64,000 bases of DNA from Amphirosellinia nigrospora (taxonomy: Eukaryota; Ascomycota; Sordariomycetes; Xylariales; Xylariaceae): contig SCHM01000004.1 of assembly GCA_004123355.1 (NCBI GenBank), positions 2,108,001-2,172,000 of the forward strand, in the 5' to 3' direction. The position numbers and the translations under genes are program-made. Positions within the stretch are counted from its first letter, which is position 1. Every line of letters starts with the position of its first letter. Under the pieces are notes generated by a model that did not search any database, was not told the origin of the DNA, and worked only from the letters and a program-made list of their open reading frames with translations. This document shows positions 48,761 through 61,257 of the stretch, piece after piece.

Positions 48761-50662
48761 TTAAGCGCCAGGCATCCCATGCCGGATGTTCATGTACTGG
48801 CTCGTCGGGTAGCGCAGATTGTTTGGCGTACGGTCAAGCCAGTCAAGGGTACGGGACATCGTCTTGACAAGGCTTCCGTGACCAGACCGATCGCCGCTCG
48901 CTTCCCAAAAGACGCGCCGCCGAGTCGTCTATTACGGATGTAGTTGGCCTTGAAGGACGTACTGTGGACATTATCGTATGAAACCAACTCGCGGCGAATC
49001 CGGTCGTAGCTATAGGTCGCCTTGGCCACGTCGTCGAAGTTCTCTCGCCCGCCCGCCTTTGGGAGGTCTCTGTAATACCAGACGCCAGGCTGCGGCCCCC
49101 CGGTACCAATAGATGTATAGTTCTGGCCCAGCCCGACGTTCCATTGAATGATCGCCCATAGAGCGGCAAGCCAACCACGATCTTTTGCCCGCTAATCCCC
49201 AGCGATTCGTAATGCCGCACTGCGTCGTCTGTGTTGAGGGGCGTGGATGCTTCATTAGCCTTGTTTGCGAACACATTTGCTTGGTGTCCGCTTTTCGGGT
49301 TCCAGCTGCCGGAATAGTCATACGACATAAGATGCCTAGCAGAAGAGGCGTTAGTGTACTACTCCATTTGACTTGGAGGCACCTAGATAAACAAGATGAC
49401 AATCAGTATAGGAGAAGGAAAAAAGCTCACCAAATGTCGACGTATCGATCCATTCCCGGCAAATCGACAAACTCCCAGTTAGTTGGGCCGGCGGGGCTCG
49501 CAATTGTGACCAAGAAGCGGTAGTGTAGGCGATTATAGAACGAATACCGATCGAAAGCCTCGCGACACGCCGCACCAGCTTGACGAGATTATCCTCTCTA
49601 CCTCATTCGTCGGTACTCCCAATCGATATCAACTCCGTCAAAGCCCCAGTCTGTCACGATCTTGACGGCGGATTTGGCGAAAGTCTGCCGGCGCATTTCA
49701 GTCGACGTCGCGGCCGCGAATTTGTGCGTGAACTCCCCGCCGCCGACCGATAGGAGAACCTTCAGGTGGCGATTCCACTTCTTGTGGATATATAATTGCT
49801 TCACAGCCCCGTAGGCATTATGGCCCGGTTCCCAATGGGCGTCATCGGGGTATTTCTGATTCAAATCCGCTTTAGGGTCTGCGGGTAACACCGTCCCGTT
49901 AGGAGCAATATCTGCGAAGGCACTGCAACACTTGGAGTCAGTTATCGCTATTTGGGCGTGCTATGTAAGTGTCCCAGTAGCTGTCAGATATTATCTTGGT
50001 CCAGACACAAAACACTATCCCCTTGAAAGCTCCACAGCAGAAAATGCCTCGATGATTCTTACTACATAACGTGACTTAAGTCGTCCACTGGGAGTTTCTG
50101 AGGTATGTAATTCGACTGAGCAATACCCCTGAAATCAATTAGCCGCCGATTACGTTTCAATAGAGGCTCAACCAACCAGCTTGTGAAATACACCGTATTC
50201 TTGAATCCTTTGAAAGGACCAGGAGGCGGTGGCGCGGCGGCGGCGGTAAACCCCCAATGCTAGTAGGTGTTGGAATGAGGTACTTGTGGGAATAGAGCTT
50301 CCTGTTGTAATGCTACTATTGCCCGAATTTGTAGGGGTGATACTGATACTGGTCAGGCTTGTGAAGATACAGTCGTACTAAAATCGGAACTGCTAGTGGG
50401 AACTGGCGATGTACTCGTGGGGTGCCATCGTCTGTGGTTCCAGCACTCGAACTAGTTGATGTTCCCATTGTTATCGATGAAGATGATGTGATGATACAAG
50501 AATCGCCTTCGTGGCTACTCGTTATGTTCGGAGCTGCGACATAGATGGTCGTAGGTAAGAATATTGTCGTCGTTGCGAGAGCACACTCGCTCGAGCTCTC
50601 TATTGCAGATACGATTCAACCAAAAGGCTTTGGGCTAGAGCCCAAGAACTGCTTCTACCCAT
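48761..50662 (-). CDS. GH18 chitinase, frame broken in this sequence
   Basis: Glycoside hydrolase 18, fungal endochitinase type. Segments in order: a Ser/Thr-rich stretch (SSSSITMGTSTSSSAGTTDD), a Pro-rich link (APPPPGPFKGF), FKNTVYFTSW, QSNYIPQKLPVDDLSHVMYA, AFADIAPNGTVLPADPKADL, KVLLSVGGG, the catalytic FDGVDIDWEY, HYRFLVTIASPAGPTNWEFV, LMSYDYSGSW, GLPLYGRSF, VSYDNVHSTSFKANYI and FWEASGDRSGHGSLVKT. It ends RHGMPGA. At least four introns; the 50,0xx and 49,9xx ones restore SWGIAQSNY and MYAFAD. Breaks lie after DIDWEY, near 49,590, near 49,570, near 49,127 and near 48,906, each fixed by one base; the S/T-rich part has more. The start (50,662) is a guess and no clear signal peptide is seen, so the N-terminus may lie elsewhere. 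Confidence 0.75.
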
Positions 50663-53600
50663 TTTGGCTTCCTATCCTTCTTTCCAGTGCTTTTGAAACG
50701 TCGACTAGGTGAGTTGTTTGGAAAGACTACCAGATTTTGACGCTCTCGTATATTAAACCTACTAATGAATGTTCGCAGTCACCATAAAAACCGAATGTCT
50801 TTCAGATATCTCTTGTGCTAGAAAATTCTATTTGTATATATGTATGTACTACACTCTTTGACGCGTACAATAGCCCAGTCTCATATTAACGACCAGACCG
50901 GACCTAATGACGCGGCAGCTCACTGTGGCCTCATCGAATTGCGAGCAATTGACCATCGCGCAAGCAATATATCATGCAGTACTTTATTAGCCTGTGCAGA
51001 GCAATGTTATAGAATCACCATAAGGCGACATTACGATGCGACTCTGAGTTCCAGCAACGGCCGTACTTGGTAGCTGGGCCGAGCTGGGCACTCTTGGAAA
51101 GGGCCGAGAAGTGAAGAAAGAATGGGAAATCAAGATTGGCGAGTCTGAGGACGATCAGAGCTCTCTTTTTCGGAAAAAATGGTGCTGTCTCGGGACGCAA
51201 GTCGTCGGTAAATGGAAGGCAGTATCGGGCTTCATGCCGGTTGTTCCCAGCTTATAGCGGCTTTGTGCTATGCAGATCCGGCCAGGGTAGAAGTCTGGCC
51301 ATCGTGCTTTGGACCAGTCATCTGATTTTGTCTAGTCTATTGAATAAGAAATATTGAATCGTACTGGTTTGGCATCTTCCGCCGTTAGCCTAGAACATGC
51401 TTTGCATATCTGAGCAACCATTCATATGAAGGCAATCCACTTAGCAATCGATAAACATGTTGTTCACAATGATGTAACATTGTGTGTGCTGACTTCGCTG
51501 CAACGTCTTCCTGCGTTGCTGTTGGAGTCGAGTCTGGCCGGGTGGGGAATTGGGGTAGTTAGAAATTTCGAATTTGACAGACGAATTGGACTCACACCCA
51601 ACAAGATAGATCATGATCTGGGGATGGGCTAATTCTACTGATGAAGGATTCGCGATAGCCCTAGCCGACTCATTCGATTGAATAACCTGGATCTAGATCA
51701 TTGTGATAACGCCGTGCTGCATCTACTGCAAGGCGAACATTGGGTGTTATGGCCTGGCTCAATCCTCTAGATCGCTTCCGCATCCTACCTTCGTTTGGTT
51801 GGGCGGCGATACTACCCTAATTTACCTTGAGGATGGATAGCAGCTTAAAATAGTTACGTTACAGACCTTTCCCGCCTTTATCTCGGTTATAATCTCAGCC
51901 TCAAATCATTCAGTTATATGTACACATGTATAAAGGTATTTTACTTTTTCAAGAATGAGATGGCGTACTTGATAGCTCTAAAAATTGGTGGCAGAGGCTA
52001 TTCGACCTGTTCATTGTTTTATGCTGGCTGACTAAATACGCATTTATTGGTCCTTCGGTGTCGGAGATGTGTGTGTAGGTAGGCAGAGAATCGCGAGTAT
52101 ATTAACAGTAGGTAAATATGGACAGGAGCTATACTACATATTATCGTCATCAGATGTCTATAACTTCTTGTCTACTAGACTCTTTTAGGTTTTGATAGTC
52201 ACAGAACGGCGGTTTATGGCCCCCTCCCTATTTTCCACATATTTTCTAAGTTTTCATACCACGAACCATTTCTTTCAGAAAATATTTTTTCAAAAAAAAG
52301 TAAAATTGAATCATATAGCTAGGGAGTTGATTTAGTAGAAAAAGACATATCTTTAATCAGACGAGAAAGAATTTATAGACATAAAGCGTTTATGCCGGAA
52401 TTGTAGCCTCGGCTAGGAACAGAAAAACTGTTAAGTGGTACAACTAAGGACCTATTCACTGCTTAATAAAGTGGTCAAATAATCACTAACTTTCCTAAAT
52501 CCACGGGCGGCATCATCGCTTGTATACATTTATACGTGTAATCTAGTAATATTTCTATATTGTAGGATACCTAGAAATCAATCACTTGACAAGCACATAT
52601 ACGTAGAATGTCTATACTAACCTCTCCTATTTCTTAGGGGCCAGTATGAAGTGCTAGTTGCTCTCGGGGGAGAGCCTCAGTGACCGGTATGAACTAATAT
52701 GTTGCTTGTTCTTAAAAGAGTGCAATTACTAGGGCGTGTTCAAGGATCTTAACAGGCGTACATAGCTATTTAGCTTGTTTGATGAGTAACTGTATCAATT
52801 TAATTACCTCCGCCTTTTTCTTTTCATTTCCTTATATAGATAAAGAAAGAAATACTCTCTGCATTGCTTGACTGTCTCGATAATTACGTGATAGTCATAG
52901 CTAGCCGACATGGATGATACAAAAGTGATGTATAAGGGAAGATATAAAAGAAGTCGAAAGAAATAAAAGAATCCAAGATGGAAATAAAACTAGCAGATAT
53001 TTATAAGAAGTATACAGAGGACGCGCGAGAAAACAGGCGAAAGAGAAAATCAATACTGATGTGACTAGGCGTTGCAATTCTCATTGCTGATATTCCCTGT
53101 ATGGACTATAGAAGCTCTAGCAATGTAGCATGTTTGCTCAAATTTTCTTATGTACTTTTGCTCTCTGCTCTGTGATATAATGGCTGTGGGCTTAGGAAGT
53201 TTACTTCTGCCATAGTCAACTGTAATTGTCGTATCCTCAATGTTGCGAAGAGAAATGTATACTTCACGCAACAGTCGCCAAGGAATCCATGCCGCTTTCG
53301 GCACAATAATGCACACCACCGGGCTCCCCTATTTTAGTTGAGTCCATCGACGCTAATAGAATTAGGTTGTATTAGACCCTGTACTCACTGATTGTATGCA
53401 TTCAACTTGTATTTGTTTATTTAGCAGCCGTTATGAACCAACATCTTGCTACTTAAGAGATCAGGGTGGTGCGGTTTGACTGCACGTACCTTGCACTGAG
53501 CATATACACGTGCTAACCTCATTGTAGATAAAGATAAGCAGGGGCTGGGTGGCGTAGCAACACAACGCCCTCACCGCCAAAGTCCCCAGCAAAAACTCAC

Positions 53601-53708
53601 CAGCTGTAACGCGTTATGCTATCCTCCAAAGCAAAGAACAGTTTAAACAAGCTCAGCGTCAAAAAAGCCACCAAGAAATGAAAATTGCAATTGCGCACAA
53701 ATTCCAAG
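50663..53708. other. Long gene-poor stretch
   Basis: About 3 kb of moderately AT-rich DNA. Small frames (50840-51073, 51136-51357, 51426-51632 on plus; 53065-53319 on minus) have no recognisable domain and no matching splice partners. I support no gene here. It may contain old, unrecognisable repeat remnants. Confidence 0.45.
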
Positions 53709-55336
53709 ATGGCACCCGATTCTTTTCACCAATTTTCGTTCTTGCCGTTTGAGCTCCGCCGGATGATATATCTATTTGCCTCACCTCCCCGCTTTGTTGA
53801 CGTTCAAGAACATCACGAGGATCGTGAAGACTTCGAAGACAGATTCGGATACACACCTGTCCAAGTGAAACTCCATCCATCTATAGCATATTTTGCGCGT
53901 AATTGGAGAAATCGATTGCCATCGAGACCCGCACCTTGGCGCTCAAACAGGCATCACCAATCGACCCTTGATACGTATGGATTTGGCTGTCCTCGTCCGA
54001 AACATCAACCATGGGAATCAACTAAAGAAGTCCCGGGTATCTCTCATCATTATATCTCGGATAATCACGATATAGCATGGGAATTTGTCCGCAGCGGGTC
54101 ATTCTATAGTGCCGCACCGATACCACCGCTGTTGCATGTGACGAGGGAGTCTCGTCAAGTTCTAATAGACTATGGGTATGAACTGGCATTCCGAACTCGG
54201 ACTTGCGGGCCCCAAGTTGTAAGAACTTTTGCAACTATCTTCTTGTTTCGACAACTTAACCCCCCCCCCCCCCCCTCCAAAAAAAAACAGCCCTGACTAG
54301 CAACTGACTCCGAAATTAACAGTGGTTCAATTTCAAAATTGACATATTATATATTGGTTTATTTCAAGAGGAATGGCGTGACTATTCACTTCATTTCTTA
54401 CTCAGTGGGAATAAAGAATGGGATATTGGACAGTTTGATCCCCTGGACTTGAACAAGGTAAATCGCTGGAGCCTGTCTTAGAGACATGACATGCCTTCAC
54501 ATATCCTACCCCCGCGACTTTTACAAGCTCCCGAAACTCTAAGTGATTATTACTATAAGTGGACATTATTGACTTTGGACTTATATATAGGTCAGACGCC
54601 TCGCTCTCGGCAGTTCGGGCCATGTTGTAAGCCCCAGTTATCCGAATGGCGCTGAGGATATCTCTAGTATATTGGGTCTCTTCACCAACATCGAAGAACT
54701 GTTCCTAGAAGAAGCCGGGTTCCGCAACGTGAGCTTCGGCTCTTCCGTGGATGGTAGGCTCGACGGTAGTGAACTCTGGTGTCATACACCCCCTCTGGAG
54801 ATTGATGCTCTGTCGAGCCCATTCGAATATGAGGATATGGTCCACTCTACTGGGCGGATCATAGAGATCTGAAGTCATACAAAGAGGATAACATGGGAGA
54901 CGGGTCTAGTTACTTCGTCGACAGGGCCCATATATTCGAGGAGAAGTTGACGTCGAGGAGGGATGAGCTCGTACTTCGCGACTCGTTAACTCCGTGGAAG
55001 ATCCCGGAACTCAAAATTGTATACATCGGCTACCCATCGTCGTGCAGAAAACTATTTAAGTGGAGGTGGAAATCGTGGAATCGTTTTCAAGACATGAGAG
55101 ATGAGCAAGCCCGATCTGCCGCCAAGGAAGAGGCGCAACGTTCCATTGATGTCCCGAAACGGCCACTTTATCACATACGGGACGCACCGCCATCTCCGTT
55201 CGTTCAGCAATTTCAGGACGACATGGATGCCCTCGAGGAGACGCTATATTATGATTACGAGTATCATGGTGGTTCCCCCCACACAACGTATGATTGGATT
55301 TTCACTGGAACTATGGATGCGCCAAGAACGGAATAA
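53709..55336 (+). CDS. 2EXR-domain protein
   Basis: Fungal-specific 2EXR family (a domain common in accessory and incompatibility-type gene sets; biochemical role unknown). N-terminal signature: FHQFSFLPFELRRMIYLFAS, then PPRFVDVQ; later PPLLHVTRESRQVLIDYGYE and WFNFKIDILYIGLFQEEW are the typical second half. The C-terminal part is charged (KLFKWRWKSWNRFQDMRDEQ). Introns are 54219-54322 and 54458-54590. The first intron contains a run of 16 C followed by TCC and 9 A (54,260-54,287), a hard stretch to sequence. A frame break near 54,850 (one base missing between MVHST and WADHRDLKSY) joins the last part, which ends DAPRTE. The start at 53,709 is the first Met in frame next to the domain. Confidence 0.74.
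54260..54275 (+). repeat. C16 homopolymer inside an intron
   Basis: Sixteen C in a row, then TCC and nine A, within intron 1 of the 2EXR gene just upstream of the acceptor. It is far from the AT-rich block and unusually long for a C run. Its exact length is likely to be uncertain. Confidence 0.8.
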
Positions 55337-56116
55337 TTAGCATGTTACTATTTCTTTCGTCAGACACTCAAACCTTGTGTATAATGGGCTGGCCTGCCCA
55401 AATTACTGAATTATCGGTTACACATATATTTGTACAAAATGGAGTCAAAATGTGCCGAGCGCACAGTTCTGAACTAACATCGTGTATATTAGTTTGCTTT
55501 TAGTATTAATGGCATTTACTTGATATAGCCGCACGCTTGAAATGAACTATGTAGCAATGCAGATAGGCTAGCTCAACTCATTTCTCTCGTATAGCTAGCT
55601 CTAGGGCGCTACTCTAGTCATATTGCCCATTAGTCCCAGTTCCGAACCCTAGTCTGCTGGAAATGTTACTACTCTCAGCTTTGCCTTCCAATTAAGTGGC
55701 GATAGAGACATTGCACAGCCCTACATATGGTATTTTATGACCAGCCACACTAAAAGTTATTGTAAAAACCTACAAGTTAACGCCTTCTATAATGCGTAAC
55801 ATAAGCAGTCAGACCATGATGTGTTCGGAGATCAATTTCATGCTGAGCCCGCCGTATCAAACGCTAGGCCTGAGTAAGCTTCTTCGTTAGCCAGAATCTC
55901 CAATTCCACTTGCTTATTGTATCAGCTACAGTCAATTTGTCGAGTTGAATACAAAAGCGTATTTGATGGACTATATTACAACTCTAGTATACAAATCACG
56001 CTTCCGAGGTAGACACATAATTGTGTTTGTAGCAAATAAATTGATCGTCAAGATCAGTAATCGTACCTGTCTCTGGAGGTTCGTTCCCAATCTCAATTTG
56101 TGAGTATTTCTCTTAT
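55337..56116. other. Convergent 3' flanks (2EXR and LPMO genes)
   Basis: 3' sides of the 2EXR gene (+) and the LPMO gene (-). No frame with a recognisable domain. Confidence 0.5.
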
Positions 56117-57344
56117 TTATATCTTAGCCAACCCAAACAACCGGCTCTGGTGCAACGAAGTCATTGGCGGAAAAGTTGTGCGCGAGGCGTATGAATAAAC
56201 ATCAAAGTATACGTCTATTTCGTGTCGCCGTAAGCAACTCTGTAGTTCATAACATTGATCTTGGGGGAAGCTTACCACTCTGATCTCGCTTATAAATACC
56301 AGGTATCTTAACCAAGGGCGCTGGAGTTCCGATATTGGCAGTAGGGTTGGTAACTTCAATCTGAGCGCAGCTGACGTAGTATTGAGCATCGACGCGGTTA
56401 GGGAATATGTGTTCGAACCTAAGGAGATACTTGCCAGGTGGCGTGGACTTCGGAATAGTAAAGTTATACTGTCATATTACTTTAGCATGATTCTTCAATA
56501 ATAACTCGTAAATGGATAGATTCGATAGTCATCTTACACTGTCGAGCCTGTAGGTTCCCCAAATAGCCTTGAATTGGTCATAGAATTGCGCCGCCCATGG
56601 ATCAGAGAAGTCTAAGGACTGCTCGGTGCGGTTCGTCACGCTCAAGATCTTAAACCAGTCGCCGTCGCCTGTGTAGTGGTCTAAATCATCCGAGGGGGCT
56701 TTGGAGAGCCACTTGACAGTGAATTAGTAACTTCTATCATAATCAATATAATGAGAGCATTTAAGAGTCTAGTAAATGTTGAAATATACGGAATTGTAGA
56801 TGACTTACTGCCGATGCAAAGCCTGGGTGATACATCCATGGCTTTAGGTCTCCCTGTTTTCGAATTAGTCACAAAGAAATTTCAACGAGCTCGTCCAATG
56901 TGGCCATGAAACAAGGCTGTTTTAGGATACACATTTGGCCTACCCCAAGCATTGGTTCTCCCGCTCCAATCCCTACTAAGTCACCAGCCTGAACCGTGGC
57001 AGTTTTGACAGCCCCTTGAAAATCCGACGCATTGCGACCACATCTCATGTCAACCGAATCCGGGTCAGTCATTGGAAAGACCAAGGCTAAGTCTGGAGTG
57101 GCATCAGTCTTGGCTGAAGTTCTCTATCGCTAGTCAATAGACAGTATCGAATGCGAACATGTTTGACAAACCGGATATACTCCCATGTCTTCGTCCATTG
57201 GCCGTCTAGTATCAAACGACCGAAGAGATCTAATGAGATTCCTATTAGCAAGGTCGGTATCGAAGTAAAAAAGTCACAATACGTACAGTGAGCCTGAGCA
57301 GAGCTCAAAAGAGCCGAAACAGCACAGAGGGAATAAACCTTCAT
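56117..57344 (-). CDS. AA9-like lytic polysaccharide monooxygenase
   Basis: Secreted copper enzyme that cleaves polysaccharide chains oxidatively. The signal peptide MKVYSLCAVSALLSSAQA is followed directly by His, the first residue of the histidine brace. Splicing 57230-57286 gives HYLFGRLILDGQWTKTWEYI, like AA9 N-termini. Then PMTDPDSVDMRCGRNAS, TATVQAGDLVGIGAGEP, MYHPGFASA (second brace His), WLSKAPSDDLDHYTGDGDWF, SYNFTIPKSTPPGKYLLRFE and AQYYVSCAQIEVTNP (axial Tyr). Other introns are 56854-56943, 56712-56808, 56469-56537 and 56215-56275; the last leads to the C-terminus VYFDVYSY...FGLAKI. The junction after YIRF/VKH (about 57,140-57,170) is unclear; a 35-44 nt intron or a frame break are both possible. 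Sequence is divergent, so substrate (cellulose or other) is not assigned. Confidence 0.8.
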
Positions 57345-58720
57345 TTCGTCGAATTTTCAAAGCTTAGTGTCGTGGATAATTTGAGGCTCTTAACAAAACG
57401 AAGTTGAGAAAATCACTATTATTTATACAGTCATATCCACCTCCACTAGGCTCTATTGTTAGACTGACATATTAACCGCCGAGCGGCTGCAAATTATCAC
57501 GATACCACCCTGCGATGTGTGTTACCGGAACGCTTGACTCCTTTAGGATTTGACAGGCCGCACCTCGACCATATCCATTTTATCATGCATTGGTTACAAC
57601 TTCACATCTTTTTGATTTGCTAATCTAATGAAATGGAATATAATTTCAATTGGTAACGGAAATGAGGGGTGCACATACAACTGAGCTGCCAAGCAAATGT
57701 CCGAGCCGCGATTGACCTAGCAATGCGAGTTTGTAAGAGGCCCTGGTGTCAGGACCTCTGGTAGGGGGTAGGTATGACTCTTGTTATTGCGCGAGGGATC
57801 TATCGGCCAATGATAACTAGTCTCTATCTATATACACATACGCTCTTTGTCTATAGGCTTCACCGACTACTCACATCGTGACACCTGGTGACATGTGTGG
57901 TTGAATCTGAGAACCTAAGAACACTCAAGAGTATCCCCACATAGCGGGAGGGAAATCTTTCCTCGAATTTTGGGCCGGAGTATCACTTCTCAATGAGTCA
58001 CTACTCTCGGCCAGTTGTGAGTCGCCACCTTAACTATTTTAACGCACGACAAGACGATTAAAGGAGTGAGGGCTTCAGCGCGAATCAGAATGACTTGTTG
58101 CTTGTATTTTGCCTACGTACCGCTTAATACAATGTTGACGAAAATGACTTTTCTTATGTAGCACCTGGAAGGGCATATGTATGCCTACAGTTGTGCATGA
58201 AAACAAGGCTACAAAAGTTCTAAGCCGTGAATATGAAATGAAGAATAAAAGCTGTTTTGTTTGAGACCTCTTTCATATGGCATTTTTTGATGTTACTGGA
58301 AGCCTGCATACAGACGTGCTCATGGTATTATGACGTATTATATTATCACCTAAACAGAGCGATGCTCTATTTCCGCCCCTGTTCACTTCTGAGATCGAAA
58401 TAGCTTTTATACTCAATCTGAACAGTTTTTAAAAGCTATAAAATTATTGAAGATCCAAATCATTGAAGTACTTATCTTGAGGATGAAGCTGCGCTGCACC
58501 ACCACACTTGAAACACGAGGAAGGAACAACCCCGCCACCAAGAGCGCCGAGATACGTACACACGCAGCTAAAGGTCAAGACCAATCACAACGCGGGTGTC
58601 AGCTATAAGGCAACCACAACGGAATATCAGCATCGAAGCTTCAAACCTACCTCGATGAGAGTACAATCCCTCCGATCATCAACAGCACAGGCACCTACTT
58701 CGGCTAAGGGTCTTGCAGCC
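57345..58720. promoter_or_regulatory. Divergent intergenic region, LPMO / prenylcysteine oxidase-like gene
   Basis: About 1.4 kb between opposite starts. The in-frame extension 58508-58720 upstream of the chosen start of the next gene lacks stops and holds a second possible ATG at 58,655. No other gene is seen. Confidence 0.45.
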
Positions 58721-60844
58721 ATGGCACGTTCGCCGTACTATACCACCGCCGACGGTTACGGTACTCCGCCGCCTCCATATTCAAGCCAAGCAGCGGCCAC
58801 AACTGAGCGAGAACCTCTACTCCCTAGCCACAAAAGCAGCCGCATCGTGGTGCCAGAACGCCAAACAGATGGCACATCACTTTTGCCATTACAGCCCTCT
58901 GTGTGATCACCGGCCTTTACGGCCTCGGTCTTCTGGTGTGCTCCTGGGACTCTGCACAGGTGGTGCCGGCGCCTCTACCCATATATAATGTGGCTATTAT
59001 CGGTATGTCATTTATCAAAAGAGCCTTGTTAAAGACGTCGTTTTCTGCCATGGGACAGACTATCTAATGCACCACAAGGAGCCGGTCCTGCCGGCATCGC
59101 AGCAGCCCAACATCTCCGTAACTCACCCGCTACACGACATGTACAGTTCAACATCACCATCTACGAGTCTAAGCCAGTCATTGGCGGTGCCCTTGCATTT
59201 CGCAATACGGATGGGTCTCCCGTGTTTCCCAACAATGACCTGACGCAGAACTTCATCACGGCGAGGACATCACTGGCAACGCTCTCCTGTGGGACAACGC
59301 GCTCTTCACACAGGACTCGGAGAAAATACTTAAAGAAAAGGTCGATTTCTATGAGCTTGGTCCAGAACAGATTGGCTAGTAGGTCCCCTAGTCTCTTTTC
59401 TGACATAACTCAGAAGATCGCACTGGGCGAGAGATAGTGTTAATTAATAGCTGACCATCATCACTTCTCATTAGTTATAAGAGTGCCGTTAGGACAGCTT
59501 CAGCAATGCGACCATTCCGAAAGACTCCGATGTTGATGTGGTTGCGGCTCCTGTGGACATACGGAAGTTCCATTGTAAGTAGTTTTGAGGCCATTTTCTT
59601 ACGGTGAGAGCCTTGAGCGGAAAGTTCATGATATGGTTTAACCCATTTTTACCTATCCAAGGGCGTTGCGTTTGAAGCTCGGAATGGAGATAATTGACTC
59701 GTGGTGTTGCAGGGGCGAGGAGACAATCTGGCACAAGAGGGCACATTGCGCAGTGCCATACTTAACGCACCTTTGATACCGGACGTGGAGAAGATTTTTA
59801 AGTCCCTCGGCGTCTTAGAGCCATTAAAACAACAGGCAAATGCCATGCTCAAGGGCCGTGGCATCAGTGCGCAATACTCCAGAGATATACTTGAACCTCA
59901 GGTCCAACGCGCCTGCGGTCAAAGTTTGAACCAGATCACAGGCCTCACGGCGATGATGGCCGCAGCCCGAGAAGAATCTTCAAACGCATACGGAGGTGGG
60001 GATGTGATAGAAAGACTGCAGCGCATTGTGAAAAGTATCGATGTCGACGTCCGTACATCGACGCGAGTCACTGGTATCAAGTATCTGGAGGTTGGCGAGA
60101 GACAGCCCGCCTGGCTCATCCGGCATGAGAGTGTAGATGGTGGCGGCAGCAGTGGCAGCGGTAATTCCTCCTTCGAACTCTTTGATAAGGTCGTCATGGC
60201 GGCGTTGGACTTTGATGTTCAGCTCGAAAACGGTAATGAACTTATTCACGGCGGCCTGATGACGCACTACAATACAGACGCGAATACCGTGAAGGCTTCT
60301 GTGGGAGAGAAGGATCCCTTCATCCCGGTACAAGTCACATTCTTCACTTCGGACACGAGACTTTCTCCTTGGAGTCATGACGAGGATCAAGTACTCTTTC
60401 TTGAGGCTCAGAAAGCGGCGGGAATGCGGGAACTAGCGTTCGTGCGCGAGATTGTCAGTCCCAACGGCTTCGACACCACGGTTGAGTACCTCTATCGCGT
60501 GCTCTCGGATCGGCCTGTCATTAAGGAGTTGCAGAGTCACGCCAAAATTGCGTGGAGCTATGAAACAAAGGTATGTTTTCATGCCAATTACCGGACTCTA
60601 TGCATTATCTAGCGCTAGGAATTACTAGTTGACTGAACTCTCCAACTAATTCGACTATCGTGTAGATTGAAAAAGCATACCTCTCTCATTTCCGCTACAG
60701 AATTACCCGCCTTTCAAATTGCCGTGGGCTCCTGGTTTCTGGTGGACTTCTGTTATCCAGCGTGCGGGAACAAGTATTGATTTAAACTGGTTAGCTGGCA
60801 AAGTTGTCGCGCAAGAGTTAATCAAAGAGACCATTCAGAAATGA
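58721..60844 (+). CDS. Prenylcysteine oxidase-like flavoprotein, type II membrane protein
   Basis: FAD-dependent enzyme of the prenylcysteine lyase family, which in animals removes the prenyl group from prenylcysteine in lysosomes. After a cytosolic tail comes one helix (ITFAITALCVITGLYGLGLL), then YNVAIIGAGPAGIAAAQHLR (GxGxxG dinucleotide fold) and ITIYESKPVIGGALAF. Further in: FYELGPEQIGYYKSA, MRPFRKTPMLMWLRLLWTYG, GRGDNLAQEGTLRSAILNA, RDILEPQVQRACGQSLNQIT and the end FKLPWAPGFWWTSVIQRAGT, followed by IKETIQK. Introns are 59003-59078, 59379-59474, 59575-59712 and 60571-60665. One-base breaks lie near 58,857, 59,251 and 60,700. The tail has PPPPY and EREPLL (see findings). The start at 58,721 has a good context (GCAGCCATGG); 58,655 is an alternative. 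Confidence 0.8.
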
Positions 60845-61257
60845 GCATCGCGATGGAGAGTCATCAACAGTAGGTACCTAAACCTACATTTAGTTTGTAT
60901 TACTAGGTTCTAGAACTTGGGCGGGCATAAACAGTGTTAGGGATATCATGAACGATACCCGTGAATCAAGCTACAATATAGCGAGCAGGTTTTATAATAT
61001 CCGATGGCACGGTCGTGCTTGATTCGTAGAGTCGCGCTGGGCCATTCCAAGAAGTACCAGAGATTGAGGACCTTGCGAGTTGGATAAAGTGGGGTCAAAT
61101 CAAAGGGAAACTCGCCCAAGCAGCTGGCATTCTAAGCCTCCGACAACGGCCGTCAAAACCCCTCCAAATGAATGTCAACCTATAAGCATCTGACTTACGT
61201 CAATTCCAGGTTTCACCTATGAACAGCCACATCCAACCAAGACCCGTCAATTGAGCT
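60845..61257. promoter_or_regulatory. Intergenic region upstream of the RidA-family gene
   Basis: 3' flank of the prenylcysteine oxidase-like gene and the promoter of the RidA gene. No frame with a recognisable domain. Confidence 0.45.
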
